64,000 bases of DNA. It comes from Chitinophaga nivalis. Lineage in GTDB: Bacteria; Bacteroidota; Bacteroidia; Chitinophagales; Chitinophagaceae. Below, piece after piece: positions 12,001-21,700 of this stretch (within the stretch, counting starts at the first letter, position 1; each line of letters begins with the position of its first letter). A model generated the notes under the pieces. The model ran no database searches and had not been told where the DNA came from. It worked only from the letters and a program-made list of their open reading frames with translations. The position numbers and the translations under genes are program-made. The stretch covers positions 5,630,087 to 5,694,086 of the forward strand of contig NZ_JAPDNR010000001.1 of the NCBI RefSeq assembly GCF_025989125.1, in the 5' to 3' direction.

Positions 12001-12786
12001 TACCGCGGGCATATCCGCAAATTCGCTGAGCCAGAACTGCCGCTGACGCGTGATCTTATCCTGCTGTGCGGGACTTTGCAGCCATTCTGCATAGTCTTTA
12101 TAGGTGAGTGACAAGGCCGGCAACTGCTGCTGATTGTACAGTTGCATAAAGTCCCTGATCATTATACCCTGTGATACACCATCTGCAATAATATGATGCA
12201 TATCCACCATCAACAGGTGTTCATCGGGCGCTATGGCAATGAGCGCCGCACGGAAGAGCGGGGCGCGGCTGAGTTCAAACACCTGTACCTGCTGTTGTAC
12301 GACGGCGACTGCAGGTGTTTCACCGGCTGTTATATAGGTTACTTCAAAATCTATGTCTGTTTCGATCTGTTGCACCGGTGCGCCATCTGCCAGGTGAAAG
12401 GAAGTACGCAGGCTCTCATGTCGGGTCACCAGCGTTTTAAAAGCATGGCTAATTCTTTCCCGATCCACTGTTCCCACCAGTTTCACTACCTGGGGCAGGT
12501 TGTAGGCTACGGATGACTTATCCAGTTCCTGCAGGAAATACAGTCTTTGCTGTGCTGCCGACAAGTGATAGGTTGGCTGATGTGGTGCGCGGGGAATCAC
12601 AGTCACGCCGCTGCTGTTCACCTTTTCAAAAAAAGCGACGATCTCCGGTTTACGGGCTTTGATCTCTGTAATGATCTCCTTACTTAATACTTCTTTATCA
12701 GCCTTTATCTTTACTTCATCCTTATCTACTGTAAGAATGATGTTATGTTCCTTTCTCAGGCTGGTGATATATTCATCGATTCTCAT
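1..12786 (-). CDS. NRPS, third synthetase of the operon (TubC-C-A-T-E-C-A-T-E-C-A-T-C..., partial)
   Basis: Extends peptides on phosphopantetheine arms in the cytoplasm. The frame opens at an ATG (12784-12786) that overlaps the previous gene's TGA by 4 nt and stays open for 4262 codons to the left edge, so the C-terminus is missing. Order: TubC-like docking domain (1-50); LCL condensation domain (HHIIADG, 197-203); A domain (YTSGSTG near 667) with pocket D-F-L-N-M-A-L-V-L, not assigned; carrier (GGDS, Ser1061); epimerase (HHLVIDGVSWR, about 1238); DCL condensation domain (HHILMDGWC, about 1702); A domain with pocket D-V-W-H-F-S-L-V-D, the EntF serine code; carrier Ser2565; epimerase (about 2739); DCL domain (about 3201); A domain (YTSGSTG about 3670) with pocket D-V-R-H-L-A-I-L-A, not assigned; carrier GGHS (Ser4065); start of an LCL domain (HHIIADG, 4246-4252). 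Likely incorporates D-X, D-Ser and X. Pocket residues were aligned to GrsA by eye. Confidence 0.95.
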   Translation of the reverse strand, partial: MRIDEYITSLRKEHNIILTVDKDEVKIKADKEVLSKEIITEIKARKPEIVAFFEKVNSSGVTVIPRAPHQPTYHLSAAQQRLYFLQELDKSSVAYNLPQVVKLVGTVDRERISHAFKTLVTRHESLRTSFHLADGAPVQQIETDIDFEVTYITAGETPAVAVVQQQVQVFELSRAPLFRAALIAIAPDEHLLMVDMHHIIADGVSQGIMIRDFMQLYNQQQLPALSLTYKDYAEWLQSPAQQDKITRQRQFWLSEFADMPAVPELPADFPRPAAKTYAGDTRTFVLNRETTGALKAIAAQEGVTLFMTLLAVYNILLSKLCNTEDVVIGTSTAGRDIAGLENIMGMFVHTVPLRNRPIGSSTFRDFLTTVKSRTLACFEHQLYPYEKLIDDLQLARDMAHNPLFDTVFTLQNFERPTLRMPDITLQPFDYAPPVSKFDLTFSATASEGRLHFQVEYATDLFKAETIDRLTGYFRQIITQICVHPGIVLQDIDILPAAEKELLTVQYNNTGVAYPEAANIMTLFEEQVARTPNNIALRYDNGQLTYRELKDKAEAIATYLRTIVGVSTGELIAVMLERDEHLVPLIFGILKAGAAYLPVDPFFPAERISFLLTDAAPQQIITRRTYIPEDVQLPVTPVYLDDVLPVMYATPAGEPVVVSSNSLAYVIYTSGSTGTPKGAMLRHQGLVNLICWLQREFVLEEQDVLLLKTPVIFDFSVLELFWWVGTGASLCLLPPGGEKDPLEITRTIARHQVSVINFVPSMLHAFLSYPDDTFDYNTLASLRLMFAGGEALKTDSVNVFAATLYRHCQTRLVNLYGPSEATVLATWYACDLSRPAGIIPIGKPASNMRLYVTGKTGQLLPAGVAGELCIAGAGLGEGYLNNPALTAEKFVYDSRLQERLYKTGDLVRWLPDGNLEYLGRTDEQVKIRGFRIEPGEVEHQLQSHDEVQAAAVVAREINGDKCLVAYYVAATTIDTALLRAYLQERLPEYMVPAYLMQLEVLPLMPNGKLDRKALPEPEAAAGGAYVPPVTKEEQLLAAVWAKVLGIPAVSMTDNFFAIGGDSIKSIQISSRMRNAGYELPVRDLFHHRTIRQLAPHLKKVVRVAMQGTVAGTAPLTPVQRWFYDTVTMERHHFNQSVLLHFETTLSESLVRQIFEKLQSHHDALRMVFEEEDGAWRLRNKETQELGLTVYDLNEVADVDAALAAHADKLQAGISLATGPLMQLGLFQTPTGSRLLIIVHHLVIDGVSWRILFEDIATLYAQLQQQQPLSLPLKTDAFLLWSRHVQACTERPAFADTLAYWAKVTETDTRIVPRDYPAGNGLFGNLQQASFRLSGDVTTRLLTTAPVAFNTQINDLLLTALLLALEVQYGTTAVKIDLEGHGRDTQEAGMDVSRTVGWFTSIYPVILEKQGSALPAVIRTVKESLRQVPQQGTDYLLHRYYTGAIGRSGAQISFNYLGQFDADTRDQVYRISGAPHGADISPQGALLHDWTISGNISGGQLFMQLAYSPDQYAPATITALMAAYEKQLITLIHYCSDYGGTLLSPSDLTYNRLELSLLDQLQQQYPVADVYPLSPMQEGMLFHSLIDTDSYFIQLVLEIEGELDMTLIRQSANELVARYDILRTVFLHRDLDRSLQVVLKSREMEVREVDIREACIAGEEAAILQQYRDEDKARPFDVTKDMLVRLQVLRRADDRYVFIWSHHHILMDGWCMGIITNDFSALYAAAKRAKRAALPAVSRYAGYISWLEKRDREEALSYWRNYLDGYDHRASLRQGKTSEQITYTHQSQQLLFSKEQTGLLERISGAYEVSLNTIFQFAWGLLLAKYTNVTEVVFGAVVSGRPAAIPGIETMVGLFINTIPVRLGYNVAGTIGDMLRNMQETAIAGEPYHYLALPAIQGVSLPGRDLFDHILVFENFPIAQQIGENGQQEDYRISHISVSERTSYDLTVVMVPGTEMAVRFDYNAEVYTPEWIARISLHLQQLIQEIITGSNKTIGEIHILPAAEQQALINNNQDTTTWYPQGVTVMDLFDEKAIQVPAHPALYVNNKIISYSELKDRADRIAAYLREVAGVKTGDLVGIMLEREEHLMPVIFGILKAGAAYLPIDPLSPPERAATILTNAAPVLVITRKHYEQHHFTAVQAVLYLEDTLPGLYQHPAHPLPKVDPAGPAYVIYTSGSTGIPKGVMIAHHSVVNRLHWMQEAYPLQDTDVLLQKTPVVFDVSVWELFWWACTGASLCLLKPGGEKDPEEIIRTVEQHRVTTMHFVPSMLNVFLPFAEDATNHNALATLRQVFVSGEALKPATADLFGATLFQQGGTRLINLYGPTEATVDVSYYECTFTEPATIVPIGKPIYNTRFYVTDRMGRLTPTGVAGELCIAGVGLATGYLNNPVLTAEKFIYDTTLQERLYKTGDLVRWLPDGNIEYLGRTDEQVKIRGFRIEPGEIEYQLQSHAAVNTSIVVAREVNGDKYLTAYYVAAVPIDTEGLRTYLQERLPEYMVPAYLIQLDAMPLTPNGKLDRKALPIPEVEAVNTYVAPVTQEEQLLAAVWSKVLGHAAVGVTDNFFSIGGDSIKSIQISSRMRNAGYELSVRELLQHRTIRQLAPHLKKVVRVASQETVTGTAPIAPVQRWFFDKVTTDRHHFNQSVLLHFETTVPEEWIRQIFDKLQSHHDALRMVFEATDIQRNTAAQTLALTVYDLQQETDAEALLAAHASRLQAGISLSAGPLMQLGLFHTVKGSYLLIAIHHLVIDGVSWRILFEDIESLYQQLQQQQPLSLPLKTDAFLLWATHVQAYTEQPVFADTQAYWTKIANTQPPAIPRDDAAGQGVFGQTAQGTFHLSREATGRLLTTAPAAFNTQINDLLLTGLLLALEVQYGTTAVKIDLEGHGREPVIAGMDVSRTIGWFTSIYPVILEKQSGEWADLIRGVKESLRQVPHQGMDYLLHRYYTNTVSHSEVQISFNYLGQFDADTSGKAFQLADTDRGAEASPQGQLLYDWTISGHISGGQLHMRLSYSPEQYLPATITALMQAYETQLLALIGYCSDYGRTLLSPADLTYNHLEIALLDQLQTQYAIEDIYPLSPMQEGMLFHALADETAGSYLGQTTCYLRGNLQAAMMEKSMNQLVERYDILRSAFPYDGLERSLQLVLKERKITCTYTDISTAEEITAVIEAYRERDRATRFDLAHDTLMRLAVFRTAADAFVLIWSHHHVLMDGWCIGVLVNEFMQLYRGHITGQLPVLPPVQPYAGYISWLEKRDRETTARYWQEYLQGYDTVATLPGNKQAGHQPYEQRASRVTLDKKQTTALQQAAAGYKVTVNTLFSAAWAILLSRYNNTADVVFGLVVSGRPPEIPGIETMVGLFINTIPVRVTLQPGESLPAFLERIQHQALESEQHQYHPLSEIQSFSELGSGLLDHIIIFENFPLADQIENAATGADVFEVTAVQHRMQTNYDLNLKVIPQEQVEICIEYNAHRYEAEMIEGVMAHLLQIIQELVQQPALLVEEVSLYTAAAKAAIHAAYSTDLEAGNTVTTIQALLLNSFDQHAHRSAIVYRNNDYDYTALQTRAYQVAAALTAQQLPPGSYVGIMCEDRYQLISAVLGILFARHAFVPLEITLPANRLAAMITQTDIRYIITDLPPAERPVMEVPLHWLTMELMTGDTGFTVDRNSYLPEDNVYMYYTSGSTGVPKGVIGKNKGLAHFIDWEINAFQVDADFRCSQFTNPGFDVFMRDILVPLCAGATLCIPDGNILAAGEGIGQWLAAQRIRLIHCVPSLFKLFNTPATAQDGLKDLAYVLLAGEKIPAQDLAAWYHHFGDYTQLVNIYGPTETTLAKSFYRIKPADIHRSYLPVIPLPGSQFLILDKDGRICPVGVAGEIYIRTPFRSGGYYNMPEANAQAFIINPFSGRADDLLYKTGDTGRKLSNGEIELLGRADQQIKIRGIRIELEEIRKNILTYPDIQDAVLLVKTDQEGEKTICAYIVATVLPEEKTLRTYLSDRLPDVMVPTYLLFIPEIPLTPNGKINRKALPEPDYVSGAGVVAPENETEEILTDLWAAVLKTDREKISTTRSFFEMGGHSIRIFHLTNKIQQTFSVKITFAEVFRHNTIKAQAAVIQAAATGVAEVIPSVGEKAFYPASPAQQRIYYQHLLHKESIAFNISLPVSIQGTLDIPRIRDTFRQLLEKHAGLRTGFILTENGLRQQIAAACEVPLTILPATQYNTVGEAFLDFIRPFDPATPPLMRAVVMTHPEAGHLLFIDLHHIIADGASLDILMQDF
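2500..11200 (-). repeat. Tandemly duplicated 4.5-kb A-T-E-C unit inside the NRPS gene
   Basis: Two stretches of the third NRPS gene match closely at DNA level with a constant offset: A-domain core at 6271 and 10783 (4512), carrier serine at 5092 and 9604 (4512), epimerase HH at 4570 and 9073 (4503), next C-domain HH at 3184 and 7684 (4500). Long near-identical runs are visible, for example around 5041-5100 against 9553-9612 and 2701-2760 against 7201-7260. The limits given are approximate. The A-domain pockets within the copies have diverged (Ser against unassigned). Confidence 0.7.
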
Positions 12787-15700
12787 ATAGTAATTTCAAT
12801 GGTTTGATCATTATCTGTCAGCTGGTGATTCAGCTGCCGGATAGTAATGATGTAATCTGATAACTGCCGTACCGTTTCGCGGTCAAATACATCCTGCAGG
12901 GAAAGTCCGATACCGAAGTGATGATTGATGCGGCTGACCAGTTTCGCCGCGGTAAGGGAGTGCCCACCCAATACAAAGAAGCTTTTGTTGACACTGATTG
13001 CATCCGCGGCTATTTCCAGCATTTCCGCCCAGATAGTCACCAATTGTTCTTCTGTTTGATTGGCTGGCGGTGCATCCGCTACCGTAGCTCCCCACACCGG
13101 TTCGGGCAATGCCTTTCTGTCTACTTTTCCATTGCGGGTAACGGGAAATTTCGGGAGATACATAAAACAGGCCGGTATCATATAATCCGGTAATTTCTCC
13201 CGCAGATATTTCAGCAGGGCCGTTTCATCGATGAGGGTTTTGGCCGCATAATAAGCAACAAGGTACTTTTCCTTCTCTCTTATACTGGCCATAACAGCCG
13301 TTTCCAGGATATCCGGATAGAGAGAGAGCTGCCATTCTATTTCGCCCAGTTCGATGCGGTAACCTCTTATTTTCACCTGGCTGTCGTCGCGGCCCAGGAA
13401 TTCAATCGTACCATCTTCCAGCCAGCGGGCATAATCACCGGTACAATACAGGCGTTGCCCTGGTATGAGCGGATGTGTGATGAATTTTTCATCTGTCTTC
13501 TTTTGGTCTTCCACATACCCTCTTGCCAATCCGCTGCCGGCAATACATAGCTCACCGGCTACGCCTACCGGCTGCAGCTGTCTGTTTTTATCCAGGATCA
13601 GTACGCGTTTATTGGGAATCGGTTTACCAATCAGGTAGTGTTCCCGGATACCGGCGTAAGGCAGCGCGGTATAGGTAGTCCAGATGGTATCCTCCGTAGG
13701 TCCGTACAGGTTATACACCCGGAACGGGAAGGTATGCGCAGGAATATAGTTTAACCGGTCGCCGGCTATGTTCAGCACTTTCAGGGCAGATGGCGTAGTG
13801 TCCCACTCCATTTCCAGCAGGTGCTGTGCGATGACGGTCGGTTGAAAGGTAATTTCAATCTGATGGGCTATCAGCCACGCTTTCATATCTTCCGGTGAAA
13901 ACCTGACAGCAGTTGGTGCGATGTGCAAACAACCACCCTGTGTAAGACAAGGCCAGATTTCAAAAGCGGCGGCATCAAAAGTTATATTGGCCACCTGGCT
14001 CATCGCGGTACCGGCTTTCCCGCCAAAAAGCGCCTGGTGATAATACAGCATGTTCACCAGTCCTTTGTGCTCAATTTCCACGCCTTTAGGCGTACCGGTG
14101 GTACCGGATGTATAGATGGTATAGATGAGGTCTTCCGGTAACACAGACACTACAGGAGCAGGCGTGTCCGGCAGTACTTTATCGAGCTGCACTTCATACA
14201 ACAACTCCGGATCGATGATAGCAGCGGCGCCGGGCTTACTTTTTAAAACAGCCGGTTGTATCAGCAACAAACGCGCCCCGCAATTCCCCACAATATATTC
14301 ATTTCTGGCAGCGGCGATATCCGGCGATAATACCACATAGGCACATCCCGCTTTTAGCACCCCCAGCATGGCGGCAATCATTTCTGCAGAAGGGGTATAC
14401 AGCAACGCAATCTTATGGTTGCCGGCCACCGGGCATCTTCTTTTTATTTCCTGCGCGATGTAATTCGCCTGGTTATTCAATGCACCATAACTCAATACTA
14501 CTTCCTCATGTTGCACAGCTGTTTTTTCCCGATCGGCAGCTACCTGTGCTTCAAATAAACCAATGACCGTTTTATCGGTAGGATACACGACATCGTGCGC
14601 ATTAAAATCATGCAGGATGCGGTGCTTTTCGATATCCGGCAATATTTCCAGCGTTGCAATACGATGGTCTGTGCCGGCGGCAATTGTCGTAATGACCTGC
14701 TGCAGACTGGCTGCCATGTGTGCGATTAGTCGCTGATCATAGATCACCGGGTTATAATCCAGCCGGAGTATACTATCCGTACCGGGTATCAATACCACAT
14801 GAAAATCATAATTACTCTGATCAACTGTTTGCAGGCCGGATACTTCGTAGTATTCTCCTGTGGCAGCATCTATCACAGTTGTTCCCTGTACTTTTTCAGA
14901 CACCGGATAGTTCTCCACAATCAGGAGATGATCGAGTAATGCCCTGCCAGGTACACTCTGTGCTTGTATTTCGGGCAATGCGCTGTGATGATGTGCCGAT
15001 GCTTCCAGCGCTTCGTCCTGCATGCGCCGCAGCAGACTGCCTACCGTATCTGTTTCCTGGTACTGCACACGCACCGGAATGGTATTGATAAATAATCCGA
15101 CGATGGCTTCCACGCCTGCAATTTCGCCCGGCCGGCCCGCCACTACGCCCCCAAACAACACATCGGTTGTATTGTTGTATCTGGCCAGCACAATACCCCA
15201 GGCCATTTGCACCAGGGTACTCAGTGTCACGCGTTGCGTGGTACATACACGCCGGAGTTGCTCCATCAGTGTAGCCGGCAACGTTAGTGTTTCGCTGAGG
15301 CGGGTATGCTCCGCACCAGCCTCACCGGCTTTTTTCTTCCGGGGCACGCCTACCGGACTTTCATAACCCGCTAAATAATGGCGCCAGAAATCCAGGGATT
15401 GTTTATGATCCTGTTTACACAGCCATTCAAAATAATGGGCATAGGGTGCTACCGGTGGGAGCTGCGCGTCCTGGCCATGTCTGGCGGCGAGGTACAGGGC
15501 TTTGAAGTCCTGCACAATGATCCCCATACACCAGCCATCCATGAGAATATGGTGATAGCTCCAGATAAATTCATATACCGTATCGCTGACATGCAGTACG
15601 GTTAACCGGAACAGATGCCCCTGCGCCAGGTCAAATTTCTTATGTTTGTCCAGTAACTGATGGGCGGCTATCGTTGCCGTTGCGCCGCGTTCCCGGCATT

Positions 15701-18700
15701 CTTCGCGGACATCCTTATAGCAGAAATCCGCTTTGCTTTCCCGGAGTACCACCTGCAACGCGCGGGAAAACTCACCGCGTGGAAATACCGTCCGCAACGC
15801 TGCATAGCGCCGTACCAGTCCATTCAGACTGTGCTCCACTGCGTTGATGTCCAGGGTGCCTTCCAACTGATAGCTCAATTGCACGAAGTAATAACTGGCA
15901 GCGGCATTCAGCTGCGCGTGAAATAGCATGCCCTCCTGCAGGGAAGACAAAGGATAAATATCTTCCAGCTGATAGTCGGCCTGCAATGCGGCAAGCTGGG
16001 CGGCCGTCAGGCCTTTATAAGTTAACCCGCCTGCAGGCGCAGCAGGTTGTTCCGGCAGCACTGCTTGTTCCATCTTCCTTACCAGCTCTCCGATTTGACG
16101 GGCGGTAAAAATATCTTTTATAGAAAGCCGGTAACCGGCGGCCTGCAAGCCTGAAATGATGAGAATGGATTTAATGGAATCACCGCCGAGGGCAAAGAAA
16201 TTATCGGCCATGCCTACCCTGTTTACTTCCAGCGCTGTTGCAAACACGGTTGCCAGCAGCTGTTCGGCCGGGGTTTGCGGTGCGATGTATTCCTGTGCTG
16301 CGGCGATGCCGGGCGCCGGCAACGACAGGCGGTCCAGTTTACCATTGGGCGTCAGTGGCAACGCTTCCAGTGGTATGAGGTATGGCGGTACCATGTAGTA
16401 AGGCAGGCGCTCACTCAGCTGTGCGCGGATGAAGGTAATATCCGGCGTATCAGTAGTAACCACATAGGCCATCAATACCGCCTCTCCTTTCTCCTTGCCG
16501 GCAATTACTACGGCTTCCTTCACACCGGCAATATCCTGCAGGCATTTTTCAATTTCACCCAGCTCAATCCGGAAGCCACGTATCTTCACCTGTTGGTCTT
16601 TCCGGCCCGCATAGGCCAGATTCCCATCCGGCAACCAACGGGCCATATCACCGGTGTTATATATATTTTTTCCTGGTACAAAAGGATGCGGGATAAATCT
16701 TTCCAGCGTCAGCTCCGGCCGGTCCTTATATCCGGAGGAAAGGCCTTCCCCGCCGATATACAGTGCGCCGGTAACACCGGCAGGTACCAGTTGCAGATAA
16801 TTGTCGAGTATATAGATCTGTGTATTGCGCATCGGCTTACCAATGCTGATGGTGGTAATTTCCGCTTCAAACGGATACATACAGGACCAGATGGTTGTTT
16901 CCGTAGGTCCGTACATGTTATAGATGCGCAAGGTTTTATTTTCGGTACGTAGTTCCTGTATCAGCGGCAGCGGCAAAGCTTCTCCCCCTACCATCAATTG
17001 TTGCAGCGATGCCAGAAACCGGCGGGAATGCGGGTCTTCCCGCAATAATCGAATAAAGGACGGTGTAGATTGCAGCATCGTCACCGGTGGATACCCCACC
17101 GTATTTTCCGCCTGCAGGTAACGGTCCAATCCACTTAAGGATACATCAGCAGGATGAATGATAACAGATATACCATGACATAACGTCCAGCACAGTTCCA
17201 ATACAGAAATATCAAAGGAGGTACTGGTCACTGCCAGCATAACGTCGTGTGCGTTTATTTCTATATGATCATTCAGGCCTGCAAAGAAATTCACCACATT
17301 GCGATGATGGATCATTACGCCTTTGGGCGCGCCTGTAGAACCGGATGTATAGATAACATAACAAAGATCCCGGGGCGAAACAGACACCTCCGGCGCCGTA
17401 GCCGCATAGGCTGCCTGTTCTGCCTCACTATACCACAATACAGCGCGTTGGTCAGCTATGCCAGTATCATACGCCTCATTAGTCAGCAATACCTGTGCTT
17501 TACTTTCCTGCAGAATATAAGCTACCCGCTGGGCAGGATACGATGGATCTACCGGTACATAGGCTGCTCCGGTTTTTAATACTGCCAGCAGGCTTATCAG
17601 CAGTTTTTCAGAACGTTCCAGCATAATCGCGACCAATTGCCCTGCCCCTACCTGGTGCGTTGCGATCAGCCGCCGCGCCAGCCGGTTGGCCTGTTCATCC
17701 AGTTCCCGATAAGTAAGCGCCACATCAGCAAACATCACGGCTGTTTTATCGGGGGTACGCTGTACCTGTGCCGCCAATAAACTAACAAGGGTATCTTCTT
17801 CCGGAAATGCGCCCTGCGTATCATTAAAAGCATGCAGCAGGTTGAACTTTTCTGCTGCCGGCAAAAAGTCGATGGCAGCAATCCGGATATCGGGTGCAGC
17901 AATGATGGCTGCTATAATATTTTCAAAGTAACAGATCGCACGGCGGATCGTTTCTTCTTTAAACAGTGCCGTTGCATATTCCAGCTGCCACTGCAGTTGG
18001 TCTGCTTCCTCCGCAACGATCAGCGTCAGGTCCAGTTTCGCTACCGGATGCTGATAAGTGTAAGGCGTCAGCGTGAGCCCCGGGATATCCCAGGAAATGT
18101 CGTCGAAGTTCTGATACAGAAACAACACATCAAAAAGCGGATTCCGGCTCAGGTCCCGTTCCAGCTGCAGCTGCTCTACCAGCGCTTCATAGGGATAGGC
18201 GCTGTTGTTGAAACTTTCCAGCGTACTGGCTTTCACGTTAGCAAGCAATTCCCGGAAACGCAGGCTGCCTACCGGTCGGTTTCGCAGGGGCAGGGTATTG
18301 ATAAATACACCCGGTATTTTTTCTGCATCTGCATGTTCCCTCCCGGCTACCGGCGTACCAATGACCACGTCTTCCTGGTTACTGAGTTTGCCCAGCCATA
18401 CATTGTATACCGCCAGCAATACCATAAAAAGGGTACTTCCTTCCTGTGCGGCCAATTGTTTCAATGCAGCAGTGGTGGCTGGCGTGGTGGCAAAATGGAT
18501 CGTATGCCCCGCATAATTCTTCACTGCGGGCCGCGGATAATCTGCCGGCAGTTCCAGCGCGCTGGCCGGTTCTGCAAAGGTCTGCATCCAGTAAGCCCGT
18601 TGCTGACTGATGGCATTTTGCCGGTCGGGACTTTGCTGCCATTCTGCATAATCTTTATAGTGCAACCGCAAAGGCGGTAGTTCCTCATCACGGTAAGCTG

Positions 18701-21700
18701 CTACAAAGTCCTGTACCAGCACACTTTGGGATACCCCATCATTGATGATATGATGCATATCGAGCCACAACAGCTGCGTCGTATCCGCGCCCGTGATTAA
18801 TCCCGCACGGAATAATGGCGCGGCTTCCAGGTCAAACGGACGGATAACGTTGCCGATGCTGTGTGTAATATCGGCGCCTGCCACCTGTTGTTCCAGTGAA
18901 AACGAAACGGTTTCCAGCACCTGTTGCATTACGGCGCCCTGCACAATCGCAAAGCGGGTCCGTAAAATTTCATGGCGTTGTATCAACCGCTCAAAGGCAC
19001 GGGATAACTGTTCCGGGTCTGGTATCCCTTCCAGGCGCAGGAAATAAGGCATATTATAGGCCAGCGAAGAACGATCCAGCTGGTATAAAAAATACAATTG
19101 TTGCTGTGCTGCTGTTACCCGGTACCAGGACTTGCTGTCTGCAACAGGTATGGGCGTATAGGTAGCGGTAACAGCTGCGGATATCAGCATGGCCAGACTG
19201 CTGATATCCTGGTGGGTAAATACTTCCTGCAGGGAGATGGTTACCTGGAAGTGTTTGAATATTTTATTCAGCAGCACTGTGGCTTTCAGGGAATGCCCTC
19301 CCAATTCGAAGAAGCTGGCTTTTCTGCTGATCAGCTCCTGCGGGACTTTCAGCACTTCTGCCCATATGGCTGCCAGTGCCACTTCGGTATCATTGGCCGG
19401 CGCCAGGTACCCGGTACCTGCTTCCAGCTGTGGATCCGGCAAAGCAGCTCTGTCTGTTTTTCCATTGGATGTCAGCGGCAGCTGCTCCATCCGCACAAAA
19501 TAGGATGGCAGCATATAATCCGGTAGTTTACCGGAAAGGAAACTACGGAGCGCCGGTGCGGCTATTTCTGTGGCAGATACATAGTAAGCAATCAGGTATT
19601 TATCTTCTTCCTGTTCCCGGGCAATGACCACGGTTTCTTTCACACCCGGATATTTTCCCAGCTGTCCTTCTATCTCTCCCAGCTCTATCCTGAATCCCCG
19701 CAGCTGTACCTGGTGGTCTATTCTGCCAATGTATTCCAGGTCGCCACTGGCTAGTATTCTGCCGAGATCACCTGTTTTATACAATCGTTGTTCCGGATAA
19801 TAAGGGTGCGGTACAAAAACGCGTGCTGTCAGTTCCGGTTTTCCCAGGTAGCCTCTCGACACACCTTCTCCACCTACATACAACTCTCCTATTACGCCAC
19901 GTGGCACCAGCTGCCGGTGCTGATCAAACAAGAATACCGACAGGGTTGGAATTGGTTTACCAATATTACTGTTGTTATTTTTTATCTCCTCCGCGCCGAT
20001 CTCCTTATAGGTGACATGCACAGTGGTTTCTGTAATTCCAAACATATTCACCAGCTGCACACGCGGATATCTTTCATACCAGGTATCCAGTTTGGCAGGT
20101 GACAACGCCTCTCCGCCAAATATAACGTAACGCAGCGCAGGCAAGGATGCCGGACCAACCAATTCTTCCCGTATCAGGTTATAAAAAGCACTGGGCGTCT
20201 GGTTCAGTACCGTGACCTTTTCTTCCCGCAAAATATCCAGATAGGCAGCGGTATCCCGTGCCATCATTTTTGGAATAATCACTAACCGGCCACCAAACAA
20301 CAAGGCGCCATACATTTCCCATACACTGAAATCGAAGCAATGACTATGGAACATGGTCCAGACATCTCCCGGGCCGAAATCAAACTGAAATCCGTCGTTA
20401 AAGAACAACCGCACCACATTGCGGTGTGTTACCATCACCCCTTTGGGATGACCAGTGGTACCGGAGGTATAGATAATATAACAAAGGTCTGCAGGATGAT
20501 TACGGTAACGGGCAAACGAAATATCCGGAGATGCGTCGGCGGCATCTTCCAGGTATATCACTGCCGGACCGGCCGGCACTTTTTCTTCAAATGCCCGGCT
20601 GGTTAATAGCAGCTGTGTACCGCTATCTTGCACCAGGTACTGAATACGTTCTTCGGGGTAGTCCACATCAATGGGCAGGTAGGCGCCACCGGCCCGGAGA
20701 ATAGCCACCATCCCAATGACGGTATCGATGGAGCGGTCTGCCAGCAATGCTACAATCGTATCGGCTTGTACGCCTTTGCTCACCAGACATGCAGCAATCC
20801 TGTCGGCCGCCCGATCCAGTTCGGCATAGGTTACCTGCTGATCGCCCAGCTTGATGGCGATATTGTCGGGCACCCGTACGATCTGTTCCTCGAGGAGATC
20901 GGTAATAGTTTTGTTGGTAGGGAAAGATACCTGTGTATGATCAAAACGCTGTAGTAAGCGTTGTTCTTCTTCGGCAGCGATGGCCGTCAGTTCACCCAGG
21001 CCGGTCAGCGGAGCCGCCAGCAGGTTGCCCAGCAAGGTAATATAATGTGTCAGCAACGTTGTGATGGTACCCGGATCAAAATAATCTGCGTTGTAGATCA
21101 TATTACCCTGGATCGTATCTCCATTATCTGATAGTAGCAGATGCAGATCATACTTACCATATCCATTGTTGGTGGCTGTTGTTGTAATATTTAGTCCGGC
21201 TACCGGTGGCAGGCTATCGGGCGGTGTTTCATACTGGAAAAGGATGTCAAACAAGGCGGTGCGGCTCATGTCTTTTCCCGGCGCCAGCTCTTTCACCAGT
21301 TTATCAAAAGGAATAGCTGCAAAAGACATTCCCTGTGCTTCCGCTGCTTTTAACACGTGCAGATAATTCCGGAAACAGCTTTCATCGGTAATATCGCTTT
21401 TCAATACCACCAGGTTGGCTACAGGCCCTATTACGTTTTGCGAAAAGGGCGTGTTGCGATTGGCAGCACTGGTACCGATGACGATTTCATCATGTCCGCA
21501 ATACTTGCGCAGCAACATTTTAAAAGCTGCCATCCATACAATGCGGATGGGTACTTCCTCCTGTGCAGCCACCTGTGCCACTGCCTGGTACAGGCTATCC
21601 GGAATGTGGACGGTTGCCGAAGCAGCCGTATAAATATGAATGGCCGCCCTGCTGCGATCAGTAGGTATCTCCAGTGCTTTCACCTGCTGCCCCAGGTACT

